From the IMG/VR virus record IMGVR_UViG_3300027601_000010, positions 1 to 45,494 of that record: 45,494 bases of DNA. One strand, written 5' to 3'. Below are positions 34,570 through 43,230 of this stretch, in pieces. The DNA is from a virus. Numbering within the stretch: position 1 is the stretch's first letter; every line of letters starts with the position of its first letter. A program made the translations under genes and the position numbers. The notes below the pieces were generated by a model that made no database searches, was not told the origin of the DNA, and saw nothing but the letters and a program-made list of their open reading frames with translations.

Positions 34570-36345
34570 ATGGCAACACAAGTACAATTTAGACGAGGTA
34601 CTACCACTCAGAATAATGCGTTCACTGGCGCAGTAGGCGAGTTGACCTATGATACTGAAGTTAAAACACTTAGAATCCACGATGGCGTAACTGCTGGTGG
34701 TGGTTCTATTGCGTTAACTACAAATGCAACGCAGACAGTTCTGAATAAAACCCACAGTACTGGTTCTGTTTGGAATGGTAGTCCAGTGTCATTGCAATAT
34801 GGCGGAACTAATACTGCCATTACACCTGTCGCTGGTGCTGTTGCCTATGGTACTGCTACAGGTATTAATTTATCTGCTGCAGGAACTTCTGGACAAGTTC
34901 TTATTTCAGGTGGTTCTGCTGGTCCATCTTGGATTAACTCAACTGGTCTACAAACAGGTACTGCTGTTAATGCTACATATGCCACTAACGTGGCTGGTGG
35001 TTCTGCAGGACAGTTAGTTATTCAGCAAGACTCTTCTTTAACTACATTCATTACTGCTGGCGCATCAGGAACATTCTTGAAGTCGAATGGTGCTGGTTAT
35101 GCTCCAGGATGGGCGACTGCTGACGTTACAGTTGGTTCTACTGTTATTTCTCTTGGTAGTTCTTCTACTTCCTTAGCTGGTCTTGACATTATTGCTGCAA
35201 CTGGAACTAGCCACTGGACAATTCCAGTTGGTACTACTGTTCAGAGACCTGCTTCTCCAGCAGTCGGTATGATTCGTTATAACTCTACTCAATCTACATT
35301 CGAGGGATATTCTTCTGGTGCTTGGTCGTCACTTGGTGGTGTTAAATCAGTTAATGCATACACCTATATTCTTGCAGAAACTTCTGCGGGTGCAGCTAAC
35401 GGAGATTTAGATTTCTACGTGCAAAATGCTGGCACAAACGGATCTGTATATGCAGGTAAATGGAATAGAACTTCTCTTAATGTTAAACTTACAACAGCAT
35501 CAAGTTCTACAACAACAGGTGCTTTAGTCGTTGATGGTGGTGTTGGTATAGCTGGCGCAGCTAACGTAGGTGGAAATTTAACTGTTTCAGGTAACTTATC
35601 TGTTTCTGGTACTACAACAACTACAAACAGTCAATCACTGACTGTTACAACTCCACAATTATATCTTGCTTCTGATAATGCTGGAAACTCAATCGACATC
35701 GGTATTATTGGTGCTTATGTTTCTAGTGGAAGCAAAAAAACAGGTTTAGTTAAACAAGCATCTTCTGGTGAGTGGAGATTGTTCTCCAACACTACAGCTG
35801 CTCCAGGAAACGTATATGACTTCACTGGTGCAACATATGATAATCTACGTCTTGGTGGAATTATTGGTACTGGAAACTCTACTATTGGTGGCACTCTAGG
35901 CGTAACTGGCGCAACAACTTTAAGTTCAACATTAAGCGTATCAGGATTGATCACTTCTTCCAGTGGTATTTCTGGTGGTCCAGCATCTCATACAACTGGA
36001 ACGTTTACAGATGCGGTTAGCACTACAAGCTCATTTACAGCTTCAGGACAAATTACTGGTGGTTCTTTCCAAACTTCTTCTGACGCAAGATTAAAGTCTA
36101 ACATTGAAGATTCTTCATATGGTTTAGATAAAGTTTTGCAATTACGTTCTGTTCAATATGACAGAAATGATAATCATGAAGTTGGTTTAATTGCACAAGA
36201 AGTGGAAGCAATTCTACCTGAGTTTGTTGGCGAAAGCGATGGATACAAAACTGTTAATTATTCGCAAATGGTTTCTGTTTTAATTAAGGCAGTTCAAGAA
36301 CTTTCTGCAGAGGTTAATGCACTAAAAGCCAAACTAGGAGAGTAA
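34570..36345 (+). CDS. Tail fibre protein with C-terminal S74 autochaperone
   Basis: 591 residues. The cap QVQFRRGTTTQNNAFTGAVG, then GELTYDTEVKTLRIHDG, matches the 1107-residue fibre and resembles the N-terminal domain of the Bordetella phage tropism determinant family. The shaft is Gly/Thr/Ser-rich with GVTGATTLSSTLSVSG units like those of the 869-residue fibre. The C-terminus is an S74 chaperone (TSSDARLKSNI with the Ser-Asp cut site, GLIAQEVEAILPEFV, then a terminal coiled coil). It is paralogous at its C-terminus to the fibre at 17077-18249. The stop is one base from the ATG of gp13. Confidence 0.88.
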   Translation: MATQVQFRRGTTTQNNAFTGAVGELTYDTEVKTLRIHDGVTAGGGSIALTTNATQTVLNKTHSTGSVWNGSPVSLQYGGTNTAITPVAGAVAYGTATGINLSAAGTSGQVLISGGSAGPSWINSTGLQTGTAVNATYATNVAGGSAGQLVIQQDSSLTTFITAGASGTFLKSNGAGYAPGWATADVTVGSTVISLGSSSTSLAGLDIIAATGTSHWTIPVGTTVQRPASPAVGMIRYNSTQSTFEGYSSGAWSSLGGVKSVNAYTYILAETSAGAANGDLDFYVQNAGTNGSVYAGKWNRTSLNVKLTTASSSTTTGALVVDGGVGIAGAANVGGNLTVSGNLSVSGTTTTTNSQSLTVTTPQLYLASDNAGNSIDIGIIGAYVSSGSKKTGLVKQASSGEWRLFSNTTAAPGNVYDFTGATYDNLRLGGIIGTGNSTIGGTLGVTGATTLSSTLSVSGLITSSSGISGGPASHTTGTFTDAVSTTSSFTASGQITGGSFQTSSDARLKSNIEDSSYGLDKVLQLRSVQYDRNDNHEVGLIAQEVEAILPEFVGESDGYKTVNYSQMVSVLIKAVQELSAEVNALKAKLGE

Positions 36346-36346
36346 A

Positions 36347-37087
36347 ATGGCAGTAGTAACTTCTAGACAGGGGTTGAGAGAATACTGTTTAAGAGCATTA
36401 GGTGCTCCAGTATTAGAGATCAACGTAGATGACGATCAGTTAGAAGATCGCATCGATGAAGCGTTAGAATATTGGAAGCAATATCACTACGATGGTATTG
36501 AACGAGTATATCTAAAGCATACTGTCACAGCAGCTGATATTACAAATAAGTATATTCCTATTGCAGATGCAGTATATGGGATTACACGTGTAGTTCCTGT
36601 ATCACAGACATCCTCATCTAAAAGTCTTTTTGATATTCAATATCAACTTCGTTTACACGATCTTTACGATCTGACATCAACATCTATAATCTATTACAAA
36701 ACTGTAATGTCGCACATTGCATTGTTGGATATGGAATTAAATGGTCCACAGATGTATAGATTTAATCGTCTTCAAAATAGATTACACATAGATTTAAAAT
36801 GGGGTACTGATGTAGTTGAGGGTGGAATTATTGTTTGCGAAGCATATCGTGCTTTAGACCCAACTGAGTTCTCTAAAGCATGGAACGAATCGTGGTTAAA
36901 AAAATATGTTACTGCTCTATTTAAAAAACAATGGGCAACAAACATTAAAAAGTTTTCAGGAATTCAGCTTCCAGGTGGTGTTACTTTGGATGGCGATAAA
37001 TTGTATGACGAAGCAGTAGGAGAAATTAAAGAGTTAGAAGATGAATTGCAAAATAAATCTGCTCCGCTCGAGTTTTTCCTAGGATAA
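36347..37087 (+). CDS. 13: Neck protein gp13
   Basis: 246 residues (T4 gp13 is 309). The N-terminal SRQGLREYCLRALGAPVLEI, then DDQLEDRIDEALEYWKQYHY, is the usual gp13 signature in T4-like marine phages. gp13 forms the neck ring, with gp14, that seals the filled head and joins it to the tail. This marks the switch from fibre genes back to the conserved 13-14-15-17-18-19-20 order. One base separates its stop from the start of gp14. Confidence 0.9.
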   Translation: MAVVTSRQGLREYCLRALGAPVLEINVDDDQLEDRIDEALEYWKQYHYDGIERVYLKHTVTAADITNKYIPIADAVYGITRVVPVSQTSSSKSLFDIQYQLRLHDLYDLTSTSIIYYKTVMSHIALLDMELNGPQMYRFNRLQNRLHIDLKWGTDVVEGGIIVCEAYRALDPTEFSKAWNESWLKKYVTALFKKQWATNIKKFSGIQLPGGVTLDGDKLYDEAVGEIKELEDELQNKSAPLEFFLG

Positions 37088-37088
37088 C

Positions 37089-38006
37089 ATGACTACAACT
37101 AATGTTTATTTTTCTCATGGAACTAAGAATGAGCAGCATCTAGTAGAAGATCTGATCATTGAGTCTCTGCGCATTTATGGTCAAGAGGTTTTTTATATTC
37201 CAAGAACTTTAGTTTCAAAAGATGATGTGCTGGGCGAAGATCGCCTATCAGAATTTAAAAGTGCATTTCCAGTTGAAATGTATTTTGAAAACGTAGATAA
37301 CTTTGCTGGGCAAGGTGCGTTCATTCAGAAGTTTGGTTTAATGATGGAACAGTCTGCAACTCTTGTAGTTGCAAGACGTCGTTGGGAACAATTTATTGGT
37401 CGCTATGGTGCAACTATTCTTCCCAATCGTCCATGCGAGGGTGATTTAATTTATTTCCCATTATCAAAGGGATTGTTCGAAGTTAAGTTCGTTCAACACC
37501 AAGATCCATTTTATCAGCTTGGTAAGTTATATGTATATAAACTACAAGTTGAATTGTTCCAATACAGCTCTGAGCGTATTGATACTGGTCTTGCAGCTGT
37601 AGATACATTTGAATCATTAAAAACATTCAGTACGAATACCACAAGAAGTGCGTTTGGATATGTTAAATCTATAGAAGTAACAACCCAAGGATCTGGATAT
37701 ACAACAGCTCCAACTGTTGTAATTACTTCTGGAACTGGTACTGGTGCAACAGCAACTGCTGTTCTGGGTAGTGGTTCTACTGCAAATAAAGTTATTCGTG
37801 TAGACGTAACCAATGGTGGAACTGGATATCAAATACCACCTGCAATAGCATTTACTGGAGGTGGCGGAAGTAATGCTGCAGCAACTGCTGTAATTGAAGC
37901 TGATATTGATAAACCCGATTCTTTTGGCGACAATAACACCTTTAAAGAAGAAGCTACAGATATCTTATTTTCAGAAAATAATCCTTTCGGTGATGTGGGT
38001 GTATAA
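37089..38006 (+). CDS. 14: Neck protein gp14 with Gly-rich insert
   Basis: 305 residues (T4 gp14 is 256). The N-terminal half follows the family: TNVYFSHGTKNEQHLVEDLI, DVLGEDRLSEF, then RPCEGDLIYFPLSKGLFEVK and YKLQVELFQYSSERIDTGL. At residues about 196-268 two units of G-S-G-Y-T-T-A-P-T-V-V-I-T-S-G-T-G-T-G-A type are inserted, the same module as in gp8 and gp18. The end (FSENNPFGDVGV) is gp14-like. The stop shares bases with the gp15 ATG. Confidence 0.9.
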   Translation: MTTTNVYFSHGTKNEQHLVEDLIIESLRIYGQEVFYIPRTLVSKDDVLGEDRLSEFKSAFPVEMYFENVDNFAGQGAFIQKFGLMMEQSATLVVARRRWEQFIGRYGATILPNRPCEGDLIYFPLSKGLFEVKFVQHQDPFYQLGKLYVYKLQVELFQYSSERIDTGLAAVDTFESLKTFSTNTTRSAFGYVKSIEVTTQGSGYTTAPTVVITSGTGTGATATAVLGSGSTANKVIRVDVTNGGTGYQIPPAIAFTGGGGSNAAATAVIEADIDKPDSFGDNNTFKEEATDILFSENNPFGDVGV

Positions 38007-38752
38007 TGTTAAATAATCAAGTTTACTATCACGGAATTATTCGCAAAAGCATTGTAGCGTTTGGTCGTTTATTCAGCGACATTTATATTGATCGCAAAGA
38101 AGGCGATTCTGTAACAGGAACAACAGTTCAACGTGTTCAAGTTCCATTGGCTTATGCGCCAAAAGAAAAGTGGCTGGTAAGAATTGAACAAGACCCAGAG
38201 TTAAAGAATAATACATATACAACTTTACCACGTATGTCTTTTGAGATTACTGGTTATACATACGATGCCACAAGAAAAATTAACCGCATGCAAAAAATTA
38301 CATGTGGTTCAGCATTAGATTCTATGAGTTATGTTTATACCCCTGTGCCATATAATATCGATATATCTTTATATGTATTAACTAAAACTCAGGAAGATGG
38401 ATTGCAAATAATTGAACAGATCCTTCCAACATTTACACCTGAATATACACTTGCAGTTAAAACTGTTCAGGATATGAATATTGTTTTAGATGTTCCTATT
38501 ATCTTAAATAGTGTTTCTGTTCAAGATGATTACGATGGCGACTTTCAGACTCGTCGCTTCGTTACACATACTTTAAACTTTACATTGAAAACTAGCTTGT
38601 TTGGACCAGTTTCTGGACAAGGAGTTATTACTCAAGTTAATGCCAATGTTGGTCAGAATGAAAACTTTAGTAACCCAAATAGAGTTTATGTTGCTGAGGG
38701 TGATCCTGCAACTGCAACAATTTCCCAAGAGAATTGGGAAGATAATTTTTAA
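38006..38752 (+). CDS. 15: Tail terminator / sheath stabiliser gp15
   Basis: 248 residues (T4 gp15 is 272). It begins NNQVYYHGIIRKSIVAFGRL, then FSDIYIDR, and continues with RVQVPLAYAPKEKWLVRIEQ and TLPRMSFEITGYTYDATRK, which are characteristic of this family. gp15 caps the finished tail tube and sheath and docks the tail to the neck. Its ATG overlaps the gp14 stop (TATAATG). Only two bases separate it from the large terminase gene, leaving no room for a gp16 small terminase. Confidence 0.9.
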   Translation: MLNNQVYYHGIIRKSIVAFGRLFSDIYIDRKEGDSVTGTTVQRVQVPLAYAPKEKWLVRIEQDPELKNNTYTTLPRMSFEITGYTYDATRKINRMQKITCGSALDSMSYVYTPVPYNIDISLYVLTKTQEDGLQIIEQILPTFTPEYTLAVKTVQDMNIVLDVPIILNSVSVQDDYDGDFQTRRFVTHTLNFTLKTSLFGPVSGQGVITQVNANVGQNENFSNPNRVYVAEGDPATATISQENWEDNF

Positions 38753-38754
38753 AT

Positions 38755-40335
38755 ATGGTTAAAATTTATAATGCTAATGCGAATTTAAAAGCTGCTGGTG
38801 TAACAGTTCAGTTCACACCAGAGAATGTTCAAGAGTATTTAAAATGTCGTGATGATCCAATCTATTTTATAGAAACATATTGTCAGATTGTTTCTCTTGA
38901 TAAAGGGTTGATTCCTTTTAAATTATACGATTGCCAAAAAGACAAAGTTAAAGTTATTCATGAGAATCGAAGAGTGATTCTTATGGAGGGTCGCCAGCAG
39001 GGGAAGACTACTACTTCCGCTGCATATATCCTTTGGTATACTCTGTTTCAAGATAATAAGACTGTTGCTATTCTTGCAAATAAAGCAACTGCAGCTCGAG
39101 AAGTTTTATCTCGCTATCAGTTGATGTATGAAGGATTGCCACTTTGGTTGCAACAAGGTGTTACCACTTGGAATAAGGGTGACATTGAATTGGAGAATGG
39201 TAGTAAAGTATTTACTGCTGCAACGTCAGCTTCAGGTATTCGTGGTAAATCTGTTAACTTACTATATGTTGACGAAACTGCGATTATCCCAAATACAGTT
39301 GCTGAAGAATTTTTTACGTCAGTTTACCCAACTATTTCTGCTGGTGAAACAACAAAGATTCTTTTAAGTTCTACGCCACTCGGTTATAATCACTTCTGGA
39401 AATTCTGGAATGATGCTGAAAATGGTAGAAATGGTTTTGTTCCATTATTCATTCCATATTGGAAAATTCCAGGACGTGATGAGAAATGGGCAGCTGAGCA
39501 GAAAGCCATGCTCGGTGAGTTAAAATATAACCAAGAGGTTTTATGTAAGTTCTTAGGTTCTAGTTTAACTTTAGTCAATGCTGATGTTATTGCAAAGATG
39601 TCAGTTGCAGTCCCAGTATTCAGCAAAGATGGTTTAGATCTATATGAAAATCCGCAAGAAAACCACACTTATGTGTTGGTGGCGGATACAGCGAAAGGTG
39701 TTGGTGGAGATTATTCTGCTTTCACTATTGTCGATATTACAGAAGTCCCATACAGACTTGTCGGTAAATATCGAAAAAATGATATTAGTCCATTGATGTA
39801 TCCTAGTGTAATTTATCACGTGGCTACACAATTTAATCAAGCGTTTGTTTTGGTGGAAACCAATTCAAGCGAGCAAGTTCCATACATTTTGCATCATGAA
39901 TTAGAATATGAAAATCTAGTTTTTGTGAATAGAAGTACAGGGTTCCAAACTGTTACTGGTGGTTTCGGTGGTGGTCAGACCCAACTTGGCGTAAATACTG
40001 ATAAAAAGGTTAAAAGAACTGGTTGTCATAATTTCAAAGCGTTGGTTGAAGAAAATAAGTTAATTATACAAGACGCAGATATTATATCAGAAATTTCAAC
40101 TTTTATTGAAAAACGCAATTCATATGAAGCAGATGAGGGATATCATGATGATATGGTTATGTCTTTGGTTCTGTTTTCTTGGCTAACTTCTACGAGTTAT
40201 TTCAAAGACCTAAATAATGTAAACCTAAGACAAATTATGTATGAGAAAAAGATTAAAGCGATGGAAGAAGAACTTACCCCATTTGGTTTTTTTGACAATG
40301 GGGATACAAGAGAGAAACCACTACTGAACTTTTGA
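38755..40335 (+). CDS. 17: Terminase large subunit gp17
   Basis: 526 residues (T4 gp17 is 610). This is the DNA-packaging motor: an N-terminal ATPase and a C-terminal RNase H-type nuclease. Walker A GRQQGKTT is at 79-86, and Walker B LLYVDE with Asp173 and catalytic Glu174 follows. STPLGYNHF is the coupling motif region. The nuclease has Asp311 in VADTAKGVGGDYS, a VETNSS segment, and the final acidic pair Asp465/Asp466 in HDDMVMSL. All expected catalytic residues are present. It starts two bases after gp15. Confidence 0.95.
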   Translation: MVKIYNANANLKAAGVTVQFTPENVQEYLKCRDDPIYFIETYCQIVSLDKGLIPFKLYDCQKDKVKVIHENRRVILMEGRQQGKTTTSAAYILWYTLFQDNKTVAILANKATAAREVLSRYQLMYEGLPLWLQQGVTTWNKGDIELENGSKVFTAATSASGIRGKSVNLLYVDETAIIPNTVAEEFFTSVYPTISAGETTKILLSSTPLGYNHFWKFWNDAENGRNGFVPLFIPYWKIPGRDEKWAAEQKAMLGELKYNQEVLCKFLGSSLTLVNADVIAKMSVAVPVFSKDGLDLYENPQENHTYVLVADTAKGVGGDYSAFTIVDITEVPYRLVGKYRKNDISPLMYPSVIYHVATQFNQAFVLVETNSSEQVPYILHHELEYENLVFVNRSTGFQTVTGGFGGGQTQLGVNTDKKVKRTGCHNFKALVEENKLIIQDADIISEISTFIEKRNSYEADEGYHDDMVMSLVLFSWLTSTSYFKDLNNVNLRQIMYEKKIKAMEEELTPFGFFDNGDTREKPLLNF

Positions 40336-40347
40336 AATTGCGGTTTC

Positions 40348-40355
40348 AATAAATA
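40348..40355 (+). promoter_or_regulatory. Late-promoter-like box AATAAATA before the sheath gene
   Basis: Seven of eight bases match TATAAATA. It lies 62 bases before the sheath ATG, in one of the few wide gaps of the tail block, and would allow separate strong expression of the abundant sheath and tube proteins. A second overlapping AATAAAT follows at 40352. Confidence 0.5.
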
Positions 40356-40417
40356 AATTAGTGCTTTCAAGTGCTCCTCGAAGCAAAACAGAATAACATG
40401 TAATAAGGAGAATTACA

Positions 40418-42577
40418 ATGCCTTTTCAACTTAGTCCTGGCGTTGCAGTTGTAGAAAAAGACTTTACCTCTATTGTACCAGCAGTTTCGACTTCTGCTGG
40501 TGCTTTTGCTGGAGTGTTCCAGTGGGGTCCAGTTCTTCAACCTGTAACCATTTCATCTGAAACCGAACTTGTTCGTCGTTTCGGAAAACCTGTTGCCGAT
40601 AGTGCAGCATCTTTTTTCACAGCAGCAAACTTCTTATCATATACAAACAATTTATTGGTCGTTCGTGTTGATACAATCAATCACCGTAATGCTGTTTCTA
40701 GTCCATCTGGTACTGTAACTGCAATTACCAGAAGTGCTGCTGGATCAGGTTATACTTCTGCTCCAGTTGTAACACTTAGCGCACCACAAATTGCTGGTGG
40801 TGTGCAAGCCACTGCAGTAGCCAATATGGCTGGTAGTTCTATTACTTCCGCTGCAGTTTCTGCTGGTGGTACTGGTTACACTGGAACACCTACTATAACT
40901 TTCACTGCTCCAGCTGGTGGTACTGCTGCGACTGGTACTGTTCAAGTTACTGATGGTGCTGTTACTGGCATCACAATCACTAGCGGTGGATCTGGTTATA
41001 CAACTGCTCCAACTGCAGTTATTACTGGTACTGGTACTGGCGCAACTGCTGGTGCGATCACTCTTTCTAGTACAACAGTTGCTAGCATTACAGTTACCAA
41101 TGGCGGATCTGGATATACTTCTGCTCCAACAGTTACACTAACTGGTGGCGGTGGTACTGGTGCTTCTGGAACTGCAGTTGTTGCAACTGGTGGCGTTAAA
41201 ATTAATAACGAAAACGATTACCTAACATCTTTTGTAAATGGTGCTGGTGTTGTTGGCGAATTCGCTGCAAAATATCCAGGAACATTGGGTAACTCTTTAT
41301 TAGTTTCTTTAGCTGACGCATCAAGTTTTTCTACATGGGCATACAAAGATGAATTTGATACAGCTCCAGGAACTTCTGATGCTGCAGCAAGCGTAGGTGG
41401 TTCAAATGATGAACTACATTTAATCGTTATCGATGAGGATGGTTTGTGGACTGGTGTTCCAGGAACTATTCTAGAAAAATATTCTTATGTTTCAAAAGCT
41501 GGTGACGCAAAGAAATTTGACGGAACTAATAACTACTACAAAGACGTAATCAATTCTCGCTCACAGTATATCTGGTGGATGGATCATCCAGCTACTGGAA
41601 CTAACTGGGGTAATGATGTAGCAGGAACATCATTCGCTAACTCTGCATCTGTAACTCGTTCTCTATCAGGTGGTCTTGATGATTTCACTGCAACTGATGG
41701 TCAACGTATCACTGCATGGACTATTTTCTCTGATGATGCAACTTATGACATCTCATTAATTCCAGCAGGTAAATGTTCTGTTGCGGTTGCCAATGCTATC
41801 ATTGATATTGTAGAAACTAGAAGAGATTGTATGGCATTCTTCTCTCCAGAAGATACTGATGGTTCTATCATCACTAGCGCAAATAGCCAAGGAACTGCCG
41901 TAACTAAAATCATTGCATATCGCAATGCATTGACAACTACTTCTTATGCAGCTTTAGATTCTGGCTATAAGTATCAATATGATCGTTACAACGACAAGTA
42001 TCGTTATGTTCCACTAAACGGCGATATCGCTGGATTGTGCGCACGTACTGACTACACTAACGATGCATGGTGGTCTCCAGGTGGTTTGAATCGTGGTCAA
42101 GTTAAGAACGTAGTTAAGCTAGCAATTAGTTTAGACAAAACAGATCGTGACAACCTATACAAGAATGGCGTAAACCCAGTTGTTACTTTCCCAGGAGATG
42201 GTACTGTATTGTTTGGCGATAAGACATTATTGGCTAAGCCATCTGCATTCGATCGCATTAACGTGCGTCGTCTGTTTATTGTTCTTGAGAAAGCCATTGC
42301 AACTGCTGCTAAGTATCAGTTGTTTGAATTCAACGATGGATTCACTCGTGCTCAGTTTAAGAACTTAGTTGAACCATTCCTACGTGACGTTCAAGGTCGT
42401 CGTGGTATTACTGACTTCGTTGTTAAGTGTGATGACTCTAACAATACTGGCGAAGTTATTGACCGTAACGAATTCGTTGCTGATATCTTTATCAAGCCAG
42501 CACGTTCAATTAACTTTATTACTCTTAACTTCGTTGCTGCTCGTTCTGGAATTAATTTCAGCGAGATCGGTGGCTAA
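40418..42577 (+). CDS. 18: Tail sheath protein gp18 with Gly-rich insert
   Basis: 719 residues (T4 gp18 is 659). The contractile sheath. The start FQLSPGVAVVEKDFTSIVPA, then SAGAFAGVFQWGP and TELVRRFGKP, is the family signature, and the C-terminal part (PFLRDVQGRRGITDFVVKCD, then NTGEVIDRNEFVADIFIKPA, RSINFITLNFVA) is the conserved sheath core. Residues about 100-262 hold four G-Y-T-S-A-P-x-V-T-L-type Gly-rich units, which must project from the sheath surface because the core is otherwise intact. AAGGAGAATTACA gives a strong ribosome-binding site. Arg codons are mostly CGT, in line with high expression. Confidence 0.95.
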   Translation: MPFQLSPGVAVVEKDFTSIVPAVSTSAGAFAGVFQWGPVLQPVTISSETELVRRFGKPVADSAASFFTAANFLSYTNNLLVVRVDTINHRNAVSSPSGTVTAITRSAAGSGYTSAPVVTLSAPQIAGGVQATAVANMAGSSITSAAVSAGGTGYTGTPTITFTAPAGGTAATGTVQVTDGAVTGITITSGGSGYTTAPTAVITGTGTGATAGAITLSSTTVASITVTNGGSGYTSAPTVTLTGGGGTGASGTAVVATGGVKINNENDYLTSFVNGAGVVGEFAAKYPGTLGNSLLVSLADASSFSTWAYKDEFDTAPGTSDAAASVGGSNDELHLIVIDEDGLWTGVPGTILEKYSYVSKAGDAKKFDGTNNYYKDVINSRSQYIWWMDHPATGTNWGNDVAGTSFANSASVTRSLSGGLDDFTATDGQRITAWTIFSDDATYDISLIPAGKCSVAVANAIIDIVETRRDCMAFFSPEDTDGSIITSANSQGTAVTKIIAYRNALTTTSYAALDSGYKYQYDRYNDKYRYVPLNGDIAGLCARTDYTNDAWWSPGGLNRGQVKNVVKLAISLDKTDRDNLYKNGVNPVVTFPGDGTVLFGDKTLLAKPSAFDRINVRRLFIVLEKAIATAAKYQLFEFNDGFTRAQFKNLVEPFLRDVQGRRGITDFVVKCDDSNNTGEVIDRNEFVADIFIKPARSINFITLNFVAARSGINFSEIGG
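40715..41200 (+). repeat. Gly-rich beta repeats inserted in the sheath gene
   Basis: Four units of about 35-40 codons with the pattern G-Y-T-S/G-A/T-P-T-V-T-L-T-G-G-G-G-T-G-A and a following A-x-V-T-x-G-x-V-T-x-I-T-I strand pair. DNA identity between units is visible by eye (GGATCTGGTTATACAACTGC and GGATCTGGATATACTTCTGC). Confidence 0.8.
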
Positions 42578-42580
42578 GAG

Positions 42581-42588
42581 ACTAAATA
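42581..42588 (+). promoter_or_regulatory. Late-promoter-variant box ACTAAATA before the tube gene
   Basis: Six of eight bases match TATAAATA. It lies four bases after the sheath stop and 24 bases before the tube ATG, with AAAGGAGAT between. The same box form occurs at 3747 and 27589. Confidence 0.4.
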
Positions 42589-42611
42589 AAGAAAGAACAA
42601 AGGAGATTTAA

Positions 42612-43205
42612 ATGGCAAATATTAGCGACTTCAAAGCGCAAATGATTGGTGGCGGTGCTCGCCCAAATCAATTCCGTGTTGAATTAGTATTCCCAAGCTA
42701 CGTACCACTAGGTGTCGTAGCTGGTCAACGTGCTCAGTTCTTGTGTAAGTCTGCACAGTTACCAGCTTCCACTATCGAGAACATTCAAGTTCTTTATAAA
42801 GGTCGTCCAGTAAACTTCGCAGGCGAGCGTAACTTTGCTCCATGGACTGTATCAATTTACAACGATACTACTTTCAATATCCGTAATGCTATGGAACAAT
42901 GGCAAGCTGGTATTCAAAGTTATAGTTCAACTGATGGTAGAACAAACCCACGTGACTATCAAGTAGACTTACAAGTGCATCAACTAGATCGCTCTGGCGC
43001 AATCATCAAGTCATACAAATTTGTAGATGCATTCCCAACAAACATTGGACCAATCGCATTAGACTATGATCAACAAAACCAGATCGAACAATTTGATGTA
43101 GAATTCCAATTCAATTACTTTACTTCTAATGCAACTGAGGGTGGTGGAATCAATCTTAATGTTTCCGTTGATACACCAATCGGTAGTTTCCCACTACCAA
43201 TTTAA
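42612..43205 (+). CDS. 19: Tail tube protein gp19
   Basis: 197 residues (T4 gp19 is 163). It forms the inner tube through which DNA passes. The pattern GGARPNQFRVELVFPSYV, FLCKSAQLPASTIENIQVLY, GRPVNFAGERNFAPWTVSIY and NDTTFNIRNAMEQWQAGI is characteristic. A very strong AAAGGAGAT ribosome-binding site precedes it. Arg codons are nearly all CGT/CGC, as expected for an abundant protein. Confidence 0.95.
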   Translation: MANISDFKAQMIGGGARPNQFRVELVFPSYVPLGVVAGQRAQFLCKSAQLPASTIENIQVLYKGRPVNFAGERNFAPWTVSIYNDTTFNIRNAMEQWQAGIQSYSSTDGRTNPRDYQVDLQVHQLDRSGAIIKSYKFVDAFPTNIGPIALDYDQQNQIEQFDVEFQFNYFTSNATEGGGINLNVSVDTPIGSFPLPI

Positions 43206-43230
43206 CTTTATAATTAGGGTTTTTTAAATT

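Noticed and set aside
28347-36345. Possible diversity-generating retroelement, because the fibre caps resemble the Bordetella phage tropism determinant N-terminus
   Set aside because: No reverse transcriptase gene, no template/variable repeat pair and no C-type lectin variable domain were seen; the cap motif is common in phage fibres.
40332-40349. Hairpin TTGAAA/TTTCAA after the terminase gene as a terminator
   Set aside because: Only six mostly A-T pairs and no T run after it; it overlaps the likely late promoter box, so a terminator is not supported.
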